From contig CP099847.1 in the NCBI GenBank assembly GCA_030062745.1, positions 23,400,374 through 23,464,373 on the forward strand: a DNA stretch of 64,000 bases, read 5' to 3'. The translations under genes were made by a program, and so were the position numbers. How positions within the stretch are numbered: the first letter of the stretch is position 1; each line of letters begins with the position of its first letter. This document shows positions 19,920-33,105 of the stretch, piece by piece. This stretch comes from Capitulum mitella. Taxonomy: Eukaryota; Arthropoda; Thecostraca; Pollicipedomorpha; Pollicipedidae. The notes below the pieces were generated by a model, which saw nothing but the letters and a program-made list of their open reading frames with translations, made no database searches and was not told the DNA's origin.

Positions 19920-22900
19920 CTGCATCCACTCAAAAGCGTAATATTATTCACCCGCAATCCGACCTCCTAGCAGGCTCTGTATCTATACACTCGTTATATG
20001 TTCTGACAAGTGTTTTGGTTTCAACATGTTGCTTATTGTTGCGCGGGTGTAAATTTTTAGGCAAATATGACATTAATAGACGCCACATTCTTTTATACCT
20101 AATTATACATATTTTGTTGAAACCAGACAAAAGTATTTATTCAAATATTTTATCAGCTTTTACCCAGGTAAAACATCCTTCAAACAAATGTATTTCTTGA
20201 AGTATATTTTAAATATTCTTGGGGTAACTATAGCAACAGAGCGCGATGTCAACACAACATACCACTATGCCCGGCTACATTTCTGGGTGTTGTGATCCGA
20301 ACGGGCAGGCTACGGTCAAAGGCTTTACAGCGAATATTAAGAGGTAAATGGCCTTGTAATGTTCACCCTTCTGACATTTTCCACCAAGGGTTATTTACTC
20401 CCGCACAGTTAACAGATGCTTTCTCGTTTTTTTTTTTAGGAGACCAGGACGCCAACGGTTTGTGTTTAGTGTACATTTAGTAATTTCCCGTCACCCCTGG
20501 TCCCTCGGATTCACTTGACCAAAGCATCCCATGTAGCGCTAGTTTTCGCGTGAAGTGTAATTAATGAACGATAGATACCAAAACGTATGCCTCTCGGTGA
20601 ATCGGTCACTAGTCCTCCGATGTCGAAGTACTGCACGGAAAGGCTGAGGGCGAGGCGCGCTAAAGTTGACATATTGCTAGCAATAGGGTCTTCTTCAATC
20701 TTGTCAGCAAGGACGCATCCAAGAAGCGTGGGTGAGCGAGCAGGGTGATCGTCCTCTGCTGTGGGACGTAAGGGAAGGGTGAAATTCCGTTTGACGCCTC
20801 CTCTTTCACACTTCGGTGTCGAAGACGCCGAAGCTATGAAACGGCGCTCGTCTCACGTCTGCTGTAATCTGGATGTCCTTGCCTAGCAGGCAGGGGTGTA
20901 GTTTCCTATCTCTTTATGTGTGCCCCGGCACCCACAAAGTGGAAATTGGGCACCCACAGTACAGTTCAAGCACCCACAACTTAAATGGTTTTAAATGTTG
21001 AAATATCCTTATATTTTCAGTCCCATGATGTTAAAATGCATGAAATCCTAAAATGCATGGAATGTTGGCCTAAGGTGACCAAAATGCACTTTTCATTTAC
21101 ATGATTGTCCATAACCAGTCTTAGATGTTCCCCAGAGTGAGTTTCTGGGATACCAGAAAAACCAGATACATTCCCTTTAAGGATGTCGCCGCCATAGACG
21201 CATCTATGATTTACGAACGTCATCCTTCCGAAATGTGCCTCCCGTACTATCTTTTTAAACTCGTTTCCCTGAACTGTAGGCATAAACGCCTGCCACGACC
21301 CCTCCCCCTTTGATACGCAGTGTCTGGATGTCCCCATATGCGTTTAGGGCACCCACAATCATTTTCCGAAAACCACACCTATATCACGCCTTAGTAACCC
21401 TTTGGTGCTACTAAGGTGCCCTTTCTTTTGTCTTGACGACCTCTGATGTTTGCCTCGCCCGTTCTGGTACTGACACGGCGTCTCTGCGCAGTAAAGGACG
21501 TCAAAGGGCGCTCCTCGGGACGGAACTGGAGATTTCTGAAAACCATGGGGGGTATAAGACAGTCTGAACAGTCTGATGTCAATTATCTGAATAGGGTTCC
21601 AGACTGCCTTTTTCCATTCATTGCTATATCCGGAATGTTAAGATCTCTGGAATGTGAGGATGTAAGCTCACCCCGTCCCCAGGATCACCAGTCATGCGTC
21701 CAGAGCATCAGGGCCGCCCCTCTGGTCGTGACATCGCGCCCTTTGAACCAGATATTAACCTTATTCCCGTAGGGCTAGACGGTATGGTCGATTCCCGGCA
21801 GGGGGGGTGGCAGGGCGCATTCGGCCCCCCCCCTAAGATCTGGAGAACTACTCGTCCGATTTCATCGCAACAAACGGCAGTCGATTTGCGATGACGTGAA
21901 CTACATTTTTATAAAAGATAAATTTTCAAAATTTCAAAGTGTGTGGATACAGGGGGCAAAAATGTCAAAATGGGGGTATTTTTGGACGTCTTATAACACC
22001 GTTGTTTATGGACCGATTTCAATGAAACTGGCATGAATCGAGAGATTATGGATAGGGCTTTCACCATGGGTACACAAATCTGAAATTTTGGGAAAATTCA
22101 TGGGCGTTCACAGCGTTTCAAAAGTAGAAGGATTAGTTTTCTCACACCTGAATGAACAAAAGAGGCAAAAATTCCTTTTGGCTTCTGCTAGTCGTGTTAT
22201 GCTAAAGAAGTACAAATCGCATCACAAGGTTTGTATAATGATATCATAAGCGGTGCCAGGGACATGAAAAAGGGGGAACTGTCATGGTCGCACGTTCTTC
22301 AGATCAACTTGTGGCCTTTGACCTTAAATGACCTCCAGTGACCTTGGGGTCACTTGGAATGATCTTGTGTGCATTTGATATTATTTGTAAACGTTTTTAA
22401 TCATTTGAATCCACTATATTTAAAGAAATTCATGTTTCGGCTATTGCGATATAGGGTACGCGTACTGACATTTTAGGTCATAGATCCGTGACCCGACCTG
22501 ATATCAAGCTGAAAATTGATACACAAGTAGAGGGCACCTTTCTACGTCATATGTAATCCGGGTTTGGCATTTAAAAAAAACGACGCCGAAACTTATTGCA
22601 AAAAAAAACAAATTTCGAGTTTTGACCTTGACCTGACCTTGTAAAGTGACTTCAGATGAACGAAATTACCTCTTCACATTGCCCAACTATTTAGCTATTC
22701 ATCGATATAAAGTTTTAAGTTCTATCTTAAAAACTCTGTTTTTGGCAGACATTTTCTTTTTACCCTCAACATGGCCAAAAATGGCGTGAGGTGCCTCCCA
22801 AAAACGTTGCCTGGCTCCGCCCCTGAGCAAAACAGAATTTTGTAATTTTGTCACGGCGCGTAGAAAGAATAGCTACGAAAAGTCACCAAGTTTCGTAAAG

Positions 22901-24384
22901 CTGCGTTGGAAAACCTGGAATTGGCAAACAAAAAACCCGAGGGGGGGCGGATTCAGCCTCCCTGCCGGGAATAGGGTTAAGGCATATGTTTCTCGGGAGG
23001 AGCCGTTTACTTTTTGGTGCCGCTCTGATTTTAACATCGTGCCCCCCCCCCTTTTTATGGGAACACCTCTCCCCATCCCAACTGCCTCCATGGTGTCTTT
23101 TAGTGACTTGCAGAGCACCCTTTGCTGTTGCCATTCCACCATTATCTACTTCTTGAGGGTCCCTAGTGCCCAGATAAAGATTGTCCCTAGCATCCCGCGC
23201 TGGCATCGTTTTGCTGTAAGGCACATCGGGCCTTGTGGTGCTTTGTTATTGCCCCTCTGGTACTGATACCGTTTGGTATTTGGGAATGTTGTTTTGTTGG
23301 TGATTGATTGGTTGATTTATTGGGGTCTTAGGGGCTGCACCGATTTCGTGGTCATGCGGCGCCGTTTGTTTGCTAGTGCTTAATTATTATGTTATGTCTT
23401 ACTGTCATTGACAAATGGTCGCTCATAAATGGCTGCTTCCTGTGAATGGATGCTTAAATATGCAAATGAATAATTGAACACTTACTGATGATGTTACACC
23501 CTTTTGCGCTTCATTTTTCGCCAGAGCGCCTCCTTTATATAGCAGCCACTGCAACCGCGATTTTGGGTCTTGAAGTGCGTATGGTAGCTGGGGTTCAGAT
23601 CTGGTTGATGACGTCACATGAAATGTTGTGGGCTGTATCACTACGACGCTGCGATCCTGAAAATCGAACAGTTTAATGATTCATGATAGATGTCACCGTT
23701 GATTCATGTTCATGTCACGATGAAAGGCTCCTTACACGGGTAGAAGGCAAGCTGTTGACTTGTTTGGGACTAAATATGGGAAGATCCAGCTGGTTATCTT
23801 GGAAGGTTGTCTAATCATGGCAAGAAAAAAACAGCAGAGTGTTGACGTGATTATTTATAATATGCCGTGAAACATGGTGATTACTGGATGTAATCACTTC
23901 CTAGACATTTTCATATAAGTTGTGTTATGGTTCATAGAAATTCCATTATTCGTCACTTAAACCTAGAAATCGAACATTTCCCTTCAAAATTGGTCACATG
24001 GGAAGGGGTCTACTACTTTGGCATTTCTCTGGGGCCGCCGCCGGAGCCATGGCGGCCATTCAGCAATTTAGTATGCGTGTGCGAAGTCCATACAAACAGT
24101 TTGCTTTAGTGATCAAAGGATATTGTGCCCAGTGAAATGTATGTCGCTCCACATTTTCCCCCATTCTGACAACCGCTAGCCTGGAAGAGCTATTGAAACC
24201 GTGGCACTGAAGATTCTGCGGACAGCGAGCGCAGTATTGCTATTTGTTTGCAAGAGCGTTGTTTTCAAATTTACGTGTCAAATGGTGTTACAGCAGCCTA
24301 AAAAAAAACGTTGACATATTATGAGCGATTTTCTGTTGTTCAGAATTGACGCTGAGCTTTCGAGCCATCTGAGCTCCACAACCT
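19920..24384. other. Repeat-rich spacer between FAM177 and TTC8
   Basis: No gene is recognised in this spacer. It contains a segment near 20920-21360 with repeated GCACCCACA motifs, two long C or G homopolymer tracts (about 21825 and 22940), and GGTCA-rich stretches (22310-22360, 22620-22650) of the type common in invertebrate repeats. The short open frames look random. The promoters of FAM177 (- strand) and TTC8 (+ strand) should lie at its two ends, but I saw no clear core elements. Confidence 0.4.
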
Positions 24385-24492
24385 ATGGCCATGGATCCAC
24401 TGTTCGAGGCCATCAGTCTCTTCCGTCGAAGAGAATTTGAGAGCTGTGCTGATAAATGCACAGAAATACTTCTGAAGCACCCCTATGACCAG
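24385..24492 (+). CDS. TTC8: First coding exon of TTC8 (BBS8), BBSome subunit; rest not seen
   Basis: The exon encodes 36 residues, MAMDPLFEAISLFRRREF then CADKCTEILLKHPYDQ, ending at a phase 0 GTAAGC donor. This is the N-terminal TPR-like start of TTC8, a BBSome subunit that moves membrane proteins in cilia. The pattern PL-x-A-x-S-x-FRRR-x-F then CAD-x-CT-x-x-L-x-K-x-PYDQ is characteristic. No following exon was found in the next 39 kb on the + strand, although small exons could be missed. Either the second intron boundary lies beyond the window, with the cuticle genes nested inside on the opposite strand, or this copy is a detached fragment. Confidence 0.75.
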
Positions 24493-26160
24493 GTAAGCCG
24501 TCATCGCCGACAGTCTAATACTCGTCCCACCAAACACGGTAGTTTTTTTGTGAAATCAGACGAACAAGTACCAGTTTCTCACCAGCAAGTATCTACTTAG
24601 GCGTTTACTAGTGGTGAACCTATGACGTAAATCTGCTTTCCAAGTTAGCTATTTTTGAGAGAAGAAAGATAGTTCGTACTGTCAAAAACGGCATCGTTGC
24701 TTGGGGACGAGACCAGGCCCCATAATGATGTTGTGTCGTGTCGTGCCCTGTAGTGATGGATATTGAAACACCGAAGAGAATTTTGTAGGAACGGTTTTCG
24801 GTACGTCAGAATCCCAACCTTTTCTGTTTATTTTATTCATACCATACTGTAGGGTTCAAACTTTCGTTGCGTACGTCGACGTTGTCTTTTAATGAAAGAA
24901 AACTTCTTGATGAAGCAAGGAATGATTTACGCAGAATTCTTCATAAGTCACAGCACAATGCTCAGCTTCACACAGAAATCGCGGGAACGAAAGAATAAGA
25001 AACGGCTTCGTGCATTTCTCAAAGACAGCCTTCTACTTTATCGTGTAGTTTGTGCAACCAAACGAGACGAATATTGGTCATTGTAAGTGGAATGCACAGC
25101 ATGCGCGACACCGCATCCACGGGGGCATAGGCGTGGGTGGCAGCGAATCCATGGACAGACGTCGGGACGTCGCAGTTGAAAATATATCTTGGAATTAAAT
25201 TCAGATAAGTAAGGTTTCCATCGACCATAGGACTGCGTTTGCCTGCGAAGACAGATGCTGTAAAAAATTTAAGGCTTCTTAGCAGTTATCACCAGTTCTC
25301 TAAAGCCCATGTTTTAAGTTCCCTTTTTGTTATGAAACTGCCGCTGTCGTCATAAAGTATGAGAAAGATGTCCTAAGGCATGATACGAACAAGATCGTTG
25401 TAAACCAATGATGGATACTGGTTTCTTCTAAAATCAGGCTGAGCACAGATAGAGCTCAGCCCGCATGGTTACGAAAAGCAGCCAGACATACCTGAAAAAC
25501 TTGTCCTGTCCGATGAAGGCTGTAATTGTCTACATTGCGCACGAAAAAGGAAAGGTATCAAAGTCAGCTTTATTTTTCCACCTCAAGTCGTCCAGAAATT
25601 AGGAGCGAAAATCATAATGGGCTGCGCTTGGAATCGGGGGAAAAATTACTTAGACCTTGTGGTTTATGATTCTGCTAGGAATTTTTGGTAGTATCCTGTG
25701 ACAGGTTCATCACATAGAGATTTTCACTCACGGAACTACAACCTATTTCGCATTGTTTTTCTTTGATTCACAGTGAGGTGTGTTTTTCTTAGATTCACAG
25801 TGCAAAGATATACTTTGTGCACTGACTGCAATGCAGCTTTGTGCTGTTTCGCATTTCCGGCAAATCGTTTGAATTCTGCAGGCATCGCTTTGTGACGAAT
25901 CCATGTCCCTGTCCTGTTGCATTAAATTCTGCACCCATTTTGTCTTCCCATCCTTTCACCATCCAGAAGCTCATCTTGTGCTCATAAATGTCTTTCATTC
26001 TGGACCAGTCCTTGATGGAGCACATATGTGGTTGATACGTTAAGACACAGATCAAAAGACACACGGGAGGATAAGGCACAGTTCTTTATATGCCATAAGG
26101 TTCTCTCGTTTTGATATAACTAAACAGCAAGGTTGGTGTACAATCAACACTGAACATGAT
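24493..26160. other. Spacer downstream of TTC8 exon 1
   Basis: AT-rich sequence with no recognised exon, apart from a relic of a cuticle gene near 25085-25185. The segment 25940-26090 (GGACCAGTCCTTGATG and CACACGGGAGGATAAGGCACAG) matches the 3' flanks of the other cuticle genes, so it is probably 3' UTR of gene A. Confidence 0.45.
25085..25185 (-). pseudogene. Relic of a seventh cuticle gene
   Basis: The - strand reads VHGFAATHAYAPVDAVS and then degenerate sequence. The nucleotides around GTAAGTGGAATGCACAGCATGCG and GTGGGTGGCAGCGAATCCATGG resemble the repeat and C-terminal part of genes D and F. No chitin-binding domain remains nearby. It is probably a decayed duplicate at the left edge of the cluster. 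Confidence 0.4.
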
Positions 26161-26412
26161 ACTCTAATACTGGCGAGTGTAGGTGAAGTGCACAGCTGGG
26201 GCAGCGTGCACGGAGTTCACTGCATGGACAGCAGGGGCGGCGTGCACGGCATGCACAGCCGGGGCCACCTTGGCCACGACAGGGGCCGTGTGCACGGTCT
26301 CCTTGACAATGGGCACATTGGGACCCTCAGCCTTGACCACCGACTGGTGGGAGACGGCGACGGGCGCGGCGTGAACAGCCGTGGCGACGGCAACGGCCGG
26401 GGCGGCGGCGTA

Positions 26413-28530
26413 TCAGTGGGCGTAGGCCGGGGCGGCAGCGTATCCATGGGCGTAGGCCGGGGCGGCAGCGTATCCGTGGGCGTAGGCCGGGGTGGCAGCG
26501 TATCCATGGGCCACAGCCGGGGCGGCATGGACAGCAGCGGGGGCAGCGGCGTAGCCCAGAGGACGCTTCTCGACGACGGCGTTGAAGCCGTTGTAGTCGT
26601 CGGCGGTATAGGAGACGACCCGCTCTGTGCCGTCGGCGTCGACAAGCCGGTACTGTCCGTGCACCCGGTCACCGTCACGGCTCTCCACCTGCGACTTGTG
26701 GTCGCCGGTGTAGCCGTCCGACACGCCGTAGCTGAAGTCGTACTTGGGGTGGGGATTGACGTAGTCGACCACCTCGACGGACTTGGCGACGGGCGCGTGA
26801 CCGACGACCACATCGACAGGAGCGGGAACGGCATAGGCGACAGGGGCTGCGGCGTAGCCATGAGCGTAACCGTGGCCGTAGGCCAGATGTGCGCTAGGAG
26901 CTCCGCAAGCAGCGGCCACCAGCGCACACGCGGTCAGCACCTGCGAACGAGACGGTTTTGCGTGTGACTGTTTAAACCAGATGTAGTGTTCGAAGTTGTG
27001 CGTCGAATGAGGTTGCAACATGTTAAATGCTATGGAAACCATGAGGCAAGGGCCTTTGGTGTTTTTGGAAAACAAAGAAGAATAAAAGAAAAGAAGAAGA
27101 TGTAGTCCTGATGCCTTCATACATTCAAAAGTTCTGTTGTCTTCCATAGGCCGTCATAGATGGTCTTGATCTGTGTAGCTTTTAACTGAGAAGTGGTCTT
27201 TAACTCAAAATGGAAATATGTTAAACCGTTCGTTGCACGCTTTTAGGGAACTGAGATTTCATACATGGCGATCGCTCGGAAAAGGTCAGATCGAGGTGTT
27301 TATGTGTGTGTGTGCTCGTGTGTACTGTGTGTGCTCAAGCTTCGGAGCCTCTAGCGCCCGAACGCGTCAGCCGATCACGACACAATTGGCGCCATCGGGT
27401 GCGCTTACTCGGCAAACAAATTGTAGTGTACGTTTCGAAACGATTTGTGGCGTGTGGCACGTCCCACGAGCTGGACCTCTGCAGAATTCAGTTTGTCACG
27501 GGTACAGGTCAAACGGCGTGTGCTGTTGGCTCAAGATTTGGTTACAACATGGGCCCCACTTGCAGGCGCGTGCTTTTGTGGTCGGCACCGACGTGCGGTC
27601 CGCGTGGCGACCCACAAACACGTGTTTCGATATGGACTCGGGGGGCCTCCGAGTGCCGCCAGCATGGAGCTCGGCGGATGAAATCTGGTGGGTAGATAGA
27701 CCAGCACTAGGGCGATCGCACGTAGATATGAGGGGCAGGTTGCAGCGGGTCACGTGCAGCGCGCGTGCGCCTCGTTTACACCCGTGTTTCTTGTGGGCAT
27801 ATTGTTGACCCGTAAACCGTGCGGTTTGATGCGATGATGGCTTGGAATGGCAGATGGGCAGCTGGGCGATCAATTTCGATAGATTCAGACCAGAACGGGG
27901 AACAGCCTGCACGTGAAATGCGAGGTGCCCAAGATAGACAACCCTCTTTGATTGTCGCAAAACTACTACCGCTGGGATGTTGAAAATTGGCAGGCAGGAG
28001 CACATGATACGTGGCAGTCGATAGATGTAGCTGTTTTGCACATCAATAGCTTGAGCCTAGTGTGTGCGAGACGCACGTGCTGAGGCGTAGCCTTTGCCAT
28101 TCAGGCCTGGCGATGTACGCAGGTTACTGAGTGACCCCATCCCAGACCGCGTCTGATCGCTGATGGTTTAGGGTGTATGACTGAATTCGAGAGCGCGGGT
28201 TCGAGCCGTACCGGCCGCGGGAGATTTTCATAGCTCATAGCGCACCGTCATGCAGATTTCTTTCACTGTGCAAATATGCCGTTGCGTGATAGGTAATATG
28301 ACTTGCAAAGTATATTTTACTTATAAGGGGGGGGGGGATATGCTGGTACTAAGTGGATGCACAGGTTTGCGTGTGATACAAAGCTTCGATTTTGACCCCA
28401 AACCAGCCGTGTAACGTACTAGTATGCCTCTAATATAATTGGAATATTACCTTTTCAGAACTCTTGTTATGACATATGCTTGTTCGTAACAGTGAATACA
28501 CCCTGGACAACTTACCTTGACGTAGGCCAT
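26413..28530 (-). CDS. RR-2 cuticle protein, gene A (ends at an in-frame TGA)
   Basis: A structural cuticle protein that binds chitin in the extracellular exoskeleton. Exon 1 is 28530-28516 (MAYVK); exon 2 starts at 26940. The signal peptide is [18 protein letters not shown]. The RR-2 domain ([20 protein letters not shown], then [11 protein letters not shown], then [21 protein letters not shown]) lies at about 72-128, followed by [10 protein letters not shown] repeats. In the last repeat the expected glycine codon GGA is TGA (26413-26415), so the product is 180 residues. The same frame continues without another stop to a TAG at 26164-26166 and keeps the family C-terminus ([20 protein letters not shown] and a final FTYTRQY). 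This fits a recent nonsense change, an assembly error or stop readthrough. The intron (1575 bp) is much longer than in the paralogs. Confidence 0.9.
28140..28225 (+). other. tRNA-like sequence, possible SINE head
   Basis: GATGGTTTAGGGTG resembles an A box, and GGGTTCGAGCC, 34 bases on, matches the Pol III B box. The T-arm pairs only partly and no acceptor stem closes. It is better read as a tRNA-derived SINE head than as a working tRNA. It lies in the intron of gene A. Confidence 0.3.
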
Positions 28531-28556
28531 GTTGAATGTGTCGGGTACAGAGCTGT

Positions 28557-28590
28557 ACTGGCCTCTGACTGTTCCCTGACGCTTTATATA
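28557..28590 (-). promoter_or_regulatory. Core promoter of cuticle gene A
   Basis: A TATATAA box (28584-28590) lies 31 bases before a CCAGT initiator (28557-28561). The initiator has CCAGT where the other five copies have TCAGT. A conserved GATACTCAAGG motif lies just upstream. Confidence 0.8.
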
Positions 28591-29739
28591 CGGTTCGTTG
28601 AAGTCCAGCCTTGAGTATCTCCGCGCTGGTTGGTCATTGAAATCGGTCATGAACATGAACTCAACCACAACATTTACCGGGAAGTTGGCCGAGCTTTGCA
28701 TGCGATTGTGGCCAGGGAACAATTGTCTCAGAGAAGTGAATGATACCGTATGGTGTATGCTAAATTTCACAAGTGTTGCCCAGAACGTATTATATATGAA
28801 ATCCTCCGGTCATAAACGTTGCCAACGTCAGTGACTAGTCCGCCATACCCGTCGTTTTTTGGTGACTTGACGAGAGTCCTGGCCAGCTTTTGCTCGTGTT
28901 TGATACCCTGCTTTTTGTTTGTTGTGCAGTTTCTTTGCGACTTTAATGTAATAGTTTTGCTGGTCGAAGATTGTCCAAGGATAAATTGGAATCAACAGAC
29001 AGGGTTCCAGATATATGTCAGTGTTGAACTATATACTTAGAGGTCCATGATGCGAACTGCCAGCATCCATGCATAGAAGGGGAATGTGCAGTGCATTTTT
29101 GTTTTGAGTTTTGTTTTACGAATCTTTGCCGTCTTGAATTGTCCTGAAACGAATGAATGGCCGTTTACAGGAACTGTTGAAGCTACAAATGTGGTACGAT
29201 ATGTTTCTTGTATGTCTTGCTTTCTCAGCGAAAGTAAAAATTAACTGATATATAGCCTTCGTATTGCAGTGGGTCTAAAAGTTTTGTCATTTCTTAAGGT
29301 TTCAGTGTTGATTTATAGATGCGAACATATCGACGTCCAAAAAATCATAGGGATACCACATGTCTTAACCAGATATCTGGTTAAGCCGGACCTTTTGTAG
29401 ATCACGTCTGCGTGTGATAATACTTTTTCGATGACGACTGATTTTGACCTTGCGATGTCTTGACGCCAGTCCCGCCATTATGCGTATTCGTTCGAAGCCC
29501 ATGGTTGGTTTTTCACGGAGAGGAAAAATAATGCAATTTGCTCGATTCCATGTCTGTACCTGTTGCTTCAACAAAAGGAGGTCGTTACGTCTTGTTTAGC
29601 AAACCTTACACTTAACGACCAGCGCACGGGAACGTTACAACACACCTTGTGAAAAGAAAGCGCTTGTGCAGTATTTTCTTTTCACACGTTGTGCCGATTA
29701 AATGGGTATGTTACACTAACGCGCAGTCAGCTGGTGTGA

Positions 29740-31345
29740 GTCAACAAAAGCCTTGTGTGACGTGTTCCGTTGTGATGTTCCGAACCGCCATTGTAACCAT
29801 AGAGCTGGACACGTTCGCAACGCACCGTACTACCTGAATCTCCGGCCGCGCAAGGGACGGCTCCACCATCGCCGATCCACAGTGATCGCAGATTCGGGCA
29901 CAACCGGTCATGATAGTCCCCGAGACGGGCACTAGCGACAGGTCTCTGCCCAAAACAGCGTGACCCGCGCACGTCATCTTAGCGGACACGACACGCGCAC
30001 ACACGCTGGGGGTTAGTGCCGGTAGTTTATGGGTAAGGTTAGTGGCACGCGGTACCGCCTTGAGAAAATCAAGTCCAAGCAGACAGGGCACGTCAATGGA
30101 GTCAGACACACAAACGGACGTATCTTGTCTCGGTCTGCCTACTGGGAAATGGATAGTAACTCTGTCTAACAAGGGCAATAGATGCTGAATGGCTGTCTTG
30201 GCAGAAGTATGTGTCTAGTACACTTTCGCATGTGGCATGACATCCAGTACAGCCTTGCGTATCGCACTCATGGTGGACCCAGTATCGAGCAAACAGGTAC
30301 ATGGCGTTCCTGAAATACCTCCTGTGAATGCGAGGTTGTCATTGAACGGGACATTGCTGGGCGTCAGGGGCGGCGCCCCTGTTGCCGCCTCAGAGGAGGG
30401 AAAAACAGCTGACTCACTCAACAGCCCCGCACCCAGCTGCTGGGACCCAGTTCTCCGCGCCCTGGCGCGGAATCCCTTGGCACGTTCCCGGCCCAGCCAC
30501 GGGGGCACGCCGATGCAATATGACCCTTCTGGCTACGCCGAAAACAAACGCTGCTGTTGCGGTGGCGACACTTGGCGTCCAGACGTGCGCGGCTGCCGCA
30601 CCCGGAGCAGGATCGGAGCTGGGATGGACGCACACCGGTCGGCCGTCTGAACACACTGTCCCTGTGAGCGGACTAACCTGCCGCCATGCGACGTTCGGAC
30701 TCGTCCTGGTCCGATTTGGCGGGACCAGACGGTGCTATACGCCGCTCCAGTTGGTCAGGACGTGCCATGATGTTGTCCAACACGGACAGAGCAACGGACG
30801 GCACCTGACGCACGGTACCCGAACAAAGTTCGCGCTTCATGACGTTTTGTGTCCGGGCAGCTGCATCCGCAAATGGTGGCAAGGAAGTAGTTATAGACCG
30901 CAATGTCAGCGTCTCTGCCCGGAAAAACCTACGTGGAAGAACTGGGGAAATTTAATGAAGAAAACATCCAAAGATTTCCGAGGACCACATCTGAGTTCAC
31001 AAAGCCTGCTATTGACGTCCACAGCGCTGGGCCTTGCGAAGAAGCCGCGAAGACCGGATATGTCTTGGCTGCATGAGGACCGCAGACCGGGAGTCAGGGA
31101 ATCGTACACTTCCTGCGCTACTCCCACTAGACTTGTGATTGTTTCCAAATAACACTGAGATCTGGCAAATGATCCACCCCCAGAAAATTCAGAGGCTGCC
31201 ACGGAAAATCCTTCGACTGGACCAACAGTCAGAGGCGAGCTCTGGTTCCCTCTTTGTGTCCGCCTCTTCGGTCGGGTTGGGCATGACCTTATTTAAACGC
31301 AAATTTAAGCAGAGGGCACAGCACGGGAAGACGAATAGGCGATAG
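29740..31345 (-). pseudogene. Decayed Ty3/Gypsy-like LTR retroelement, gag to protease part
   Basis: Read on the - strand from right to left, there is a gag-like stretch (31202-30906), then a zinc-knuckle region near 30560 with C-x2-C and a KGHIASACP tail. Next comes an aspartic protease segment at about 30310-30250 with the LLDTGSTMSAI active-site motif. The downstream part at 30178-29740 includes VPCLLGLDFLKA, typical of the protease-to-reverse-transcriptase linker. The pieces are in different frames with several breaks, and no reverse transcriptase or integrase is visible. LTRs were not found. It lies between cuticle genes A and B. Confidence 0.75.
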
Positions 31346-33105
31346 CTGAACAACACCTCGCATCAAACTACTCAGTTTTTTAATCGAATGCAGCAGCAGC
31401 GCCGGCAGACGATCCGGCAGCGGCAGCGCCGGCAGACGACCCGCCCCGCCAACCGGAGCCGCTGGACGCGAAACTCGGCCGAATGTAACAATACGTCCGA
31501 ACGCAATGGGTGAACAAGTGTAGTCAGCTGCTGGGAGAAAGTTAGTTGAAGATTCTTCTTAGGTTAATATTTGTATCCGTGGGGTTTCAAAACATCGTCA
31601 GGTTTGCAGGAACATCGTGATAACAGAATAAGACTATCTGGACCAGTTCGTTTAAACAGACTAGAACGAAGCTGTTGTTGTAGGGAAGTCCATATTAATG
31701 CTATTCTGGGCTTAAATTGTATGAACGTGAAAATGATAATTCATGTTTTGAGTTTGTTTGTCATTATCTGTGGATAGAACACATCATTCAAAACTTTTGC
31801 ACCTTGAAAGTTTGACCCTTTGATGCCCAGCCCCATCTAGATTTATCTTCCCATTGCTTTCTTTTGGAATCTGTTTGCAAATAATGTTAACTCTGCCCTG
31901 ACTGACTTATTGGTCTAATCACCATTCGTGGCACGAGACAGATGTCGTGAGGAGGTTGTCGATGTTATCATGATGTACGATTGGCCACTCAGCTGGTCAC
32001 GCAATTGGTCACTCAACTGGCTCACTTAACTTCTTATAGCCGACGTAAGCTTTAAAAGCTAAATTACTTTGCGTGTTGGTAATGATATATGTGCTCGGTT
32101 GTCGAAGATGATGTTTTTCGAAGGATACGTGATTATAATGGCTTGATGTTATAAAACCCCCAGTATTTCTGGTACAACCTCATGTGCCGTCGTCTGTGGA
32201 ATGAAATGACTGATTGAGCTGACGAAGTCATGTCAAATTGCATCGAAATACTTGAACCGCTTTATAAAATTAAACTCATTAAACTCGTTTATACACAAAA
32301 AACAAATCACGAACAATTTTCTCCTTTTTACACTGATTTGCTTCCATGTGTAAGGGGTGTAAGGGAGCATTCCTGGCCGCCTGATATTAGGTGGTGGGTA
32401 CAAAAATGGAAATGTAGTTACTGGGTCATTGCCAATCAAGCCACCTGATTAAAAGCTGTCGCACAAAATCGGCTGACTATTAAAGAATCAGCTTATCAGA
32501 CGAAGGTAGGAAAGTTATGTTAGCGCAAAAACTGAAATATGCAAGAGTTCCCGCATTTGCGAATCTTGCCTCAGGAATTTCATGTTGCGGTTTGAAGGAA
32601 GGTTTCTGGAGGCGATTGAAATTCCCAGATAAATGCATTTTAACCAATTCTGAATAATGCCACGGGTTAATCCTAGGCCATACACTGAACAATTTTGACA
32701 CCTTGCACTCAGTACCAAGGCCTTTAATCAAGAAAGTGTAATTCAGGTGGCTTATGCCAAGTACATAACAGGCAAGCAGGCATGCAAACCAACAAGGAGG
32801 CCTTCACAACTCCGGTTCTTTATCAATCGCCTAACTATGTTCGCTCGCGTCGCTTATGAACTTCGTCTGCACTGTGTGTCGGATATGATGATGTGTATTT
32901 TTTAGCTTTTCAGAGCTTTTCCTTCCTTGGATGGGGGTTATCATTCAGAAAACCTCTTTCTATGTTCAAAAATGTATTGCATTTCGGACCAGTCTTTCAT
33001 GAAACATATAGGTGATAGGTAGTTTGAAACAGAAGTCATGAGACAGGAGGATAAGGCTCGTTTGATACCGTGAGTTGTACTACTATCAATCAGGAATATA
33101 ATACT
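31346..33105. other. Spacer between the retroelement and gene B
   Basis: No gene is recognised here. It holds a GC-rich repeat near 31385-31455 (GCGCCGGCAGACGA twice), a stretch of repeated GGTCACTCA or GGCCACTCA at 31980-32030, and the first copy of the cluster spacer element. The end (32980-33105) is the likely 3' UTR of gene B, with GACAGGAGGATAAGGC shared with the paralogs. Confidence 0.5.
32431..32525. repeat. Cuticle-cluster spacer element, copy 1
   Basis: The core is GCCAA(T)CAAGCC, GCTGTCGCACAAAATCGGC, TGACTATTAAAG, CAGCTTATCA and GGAAAGTTAT. It lies about 3.9 kb upstream of the start of gene A. Confidence 0.65.

Noticed and set aside
28140..28225. Working tRNA gene
   Set aside because: A and B boxes are present, but the T-arm and acceptor stem do not pair properly. 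Kept only as a tRNA-like repeat.
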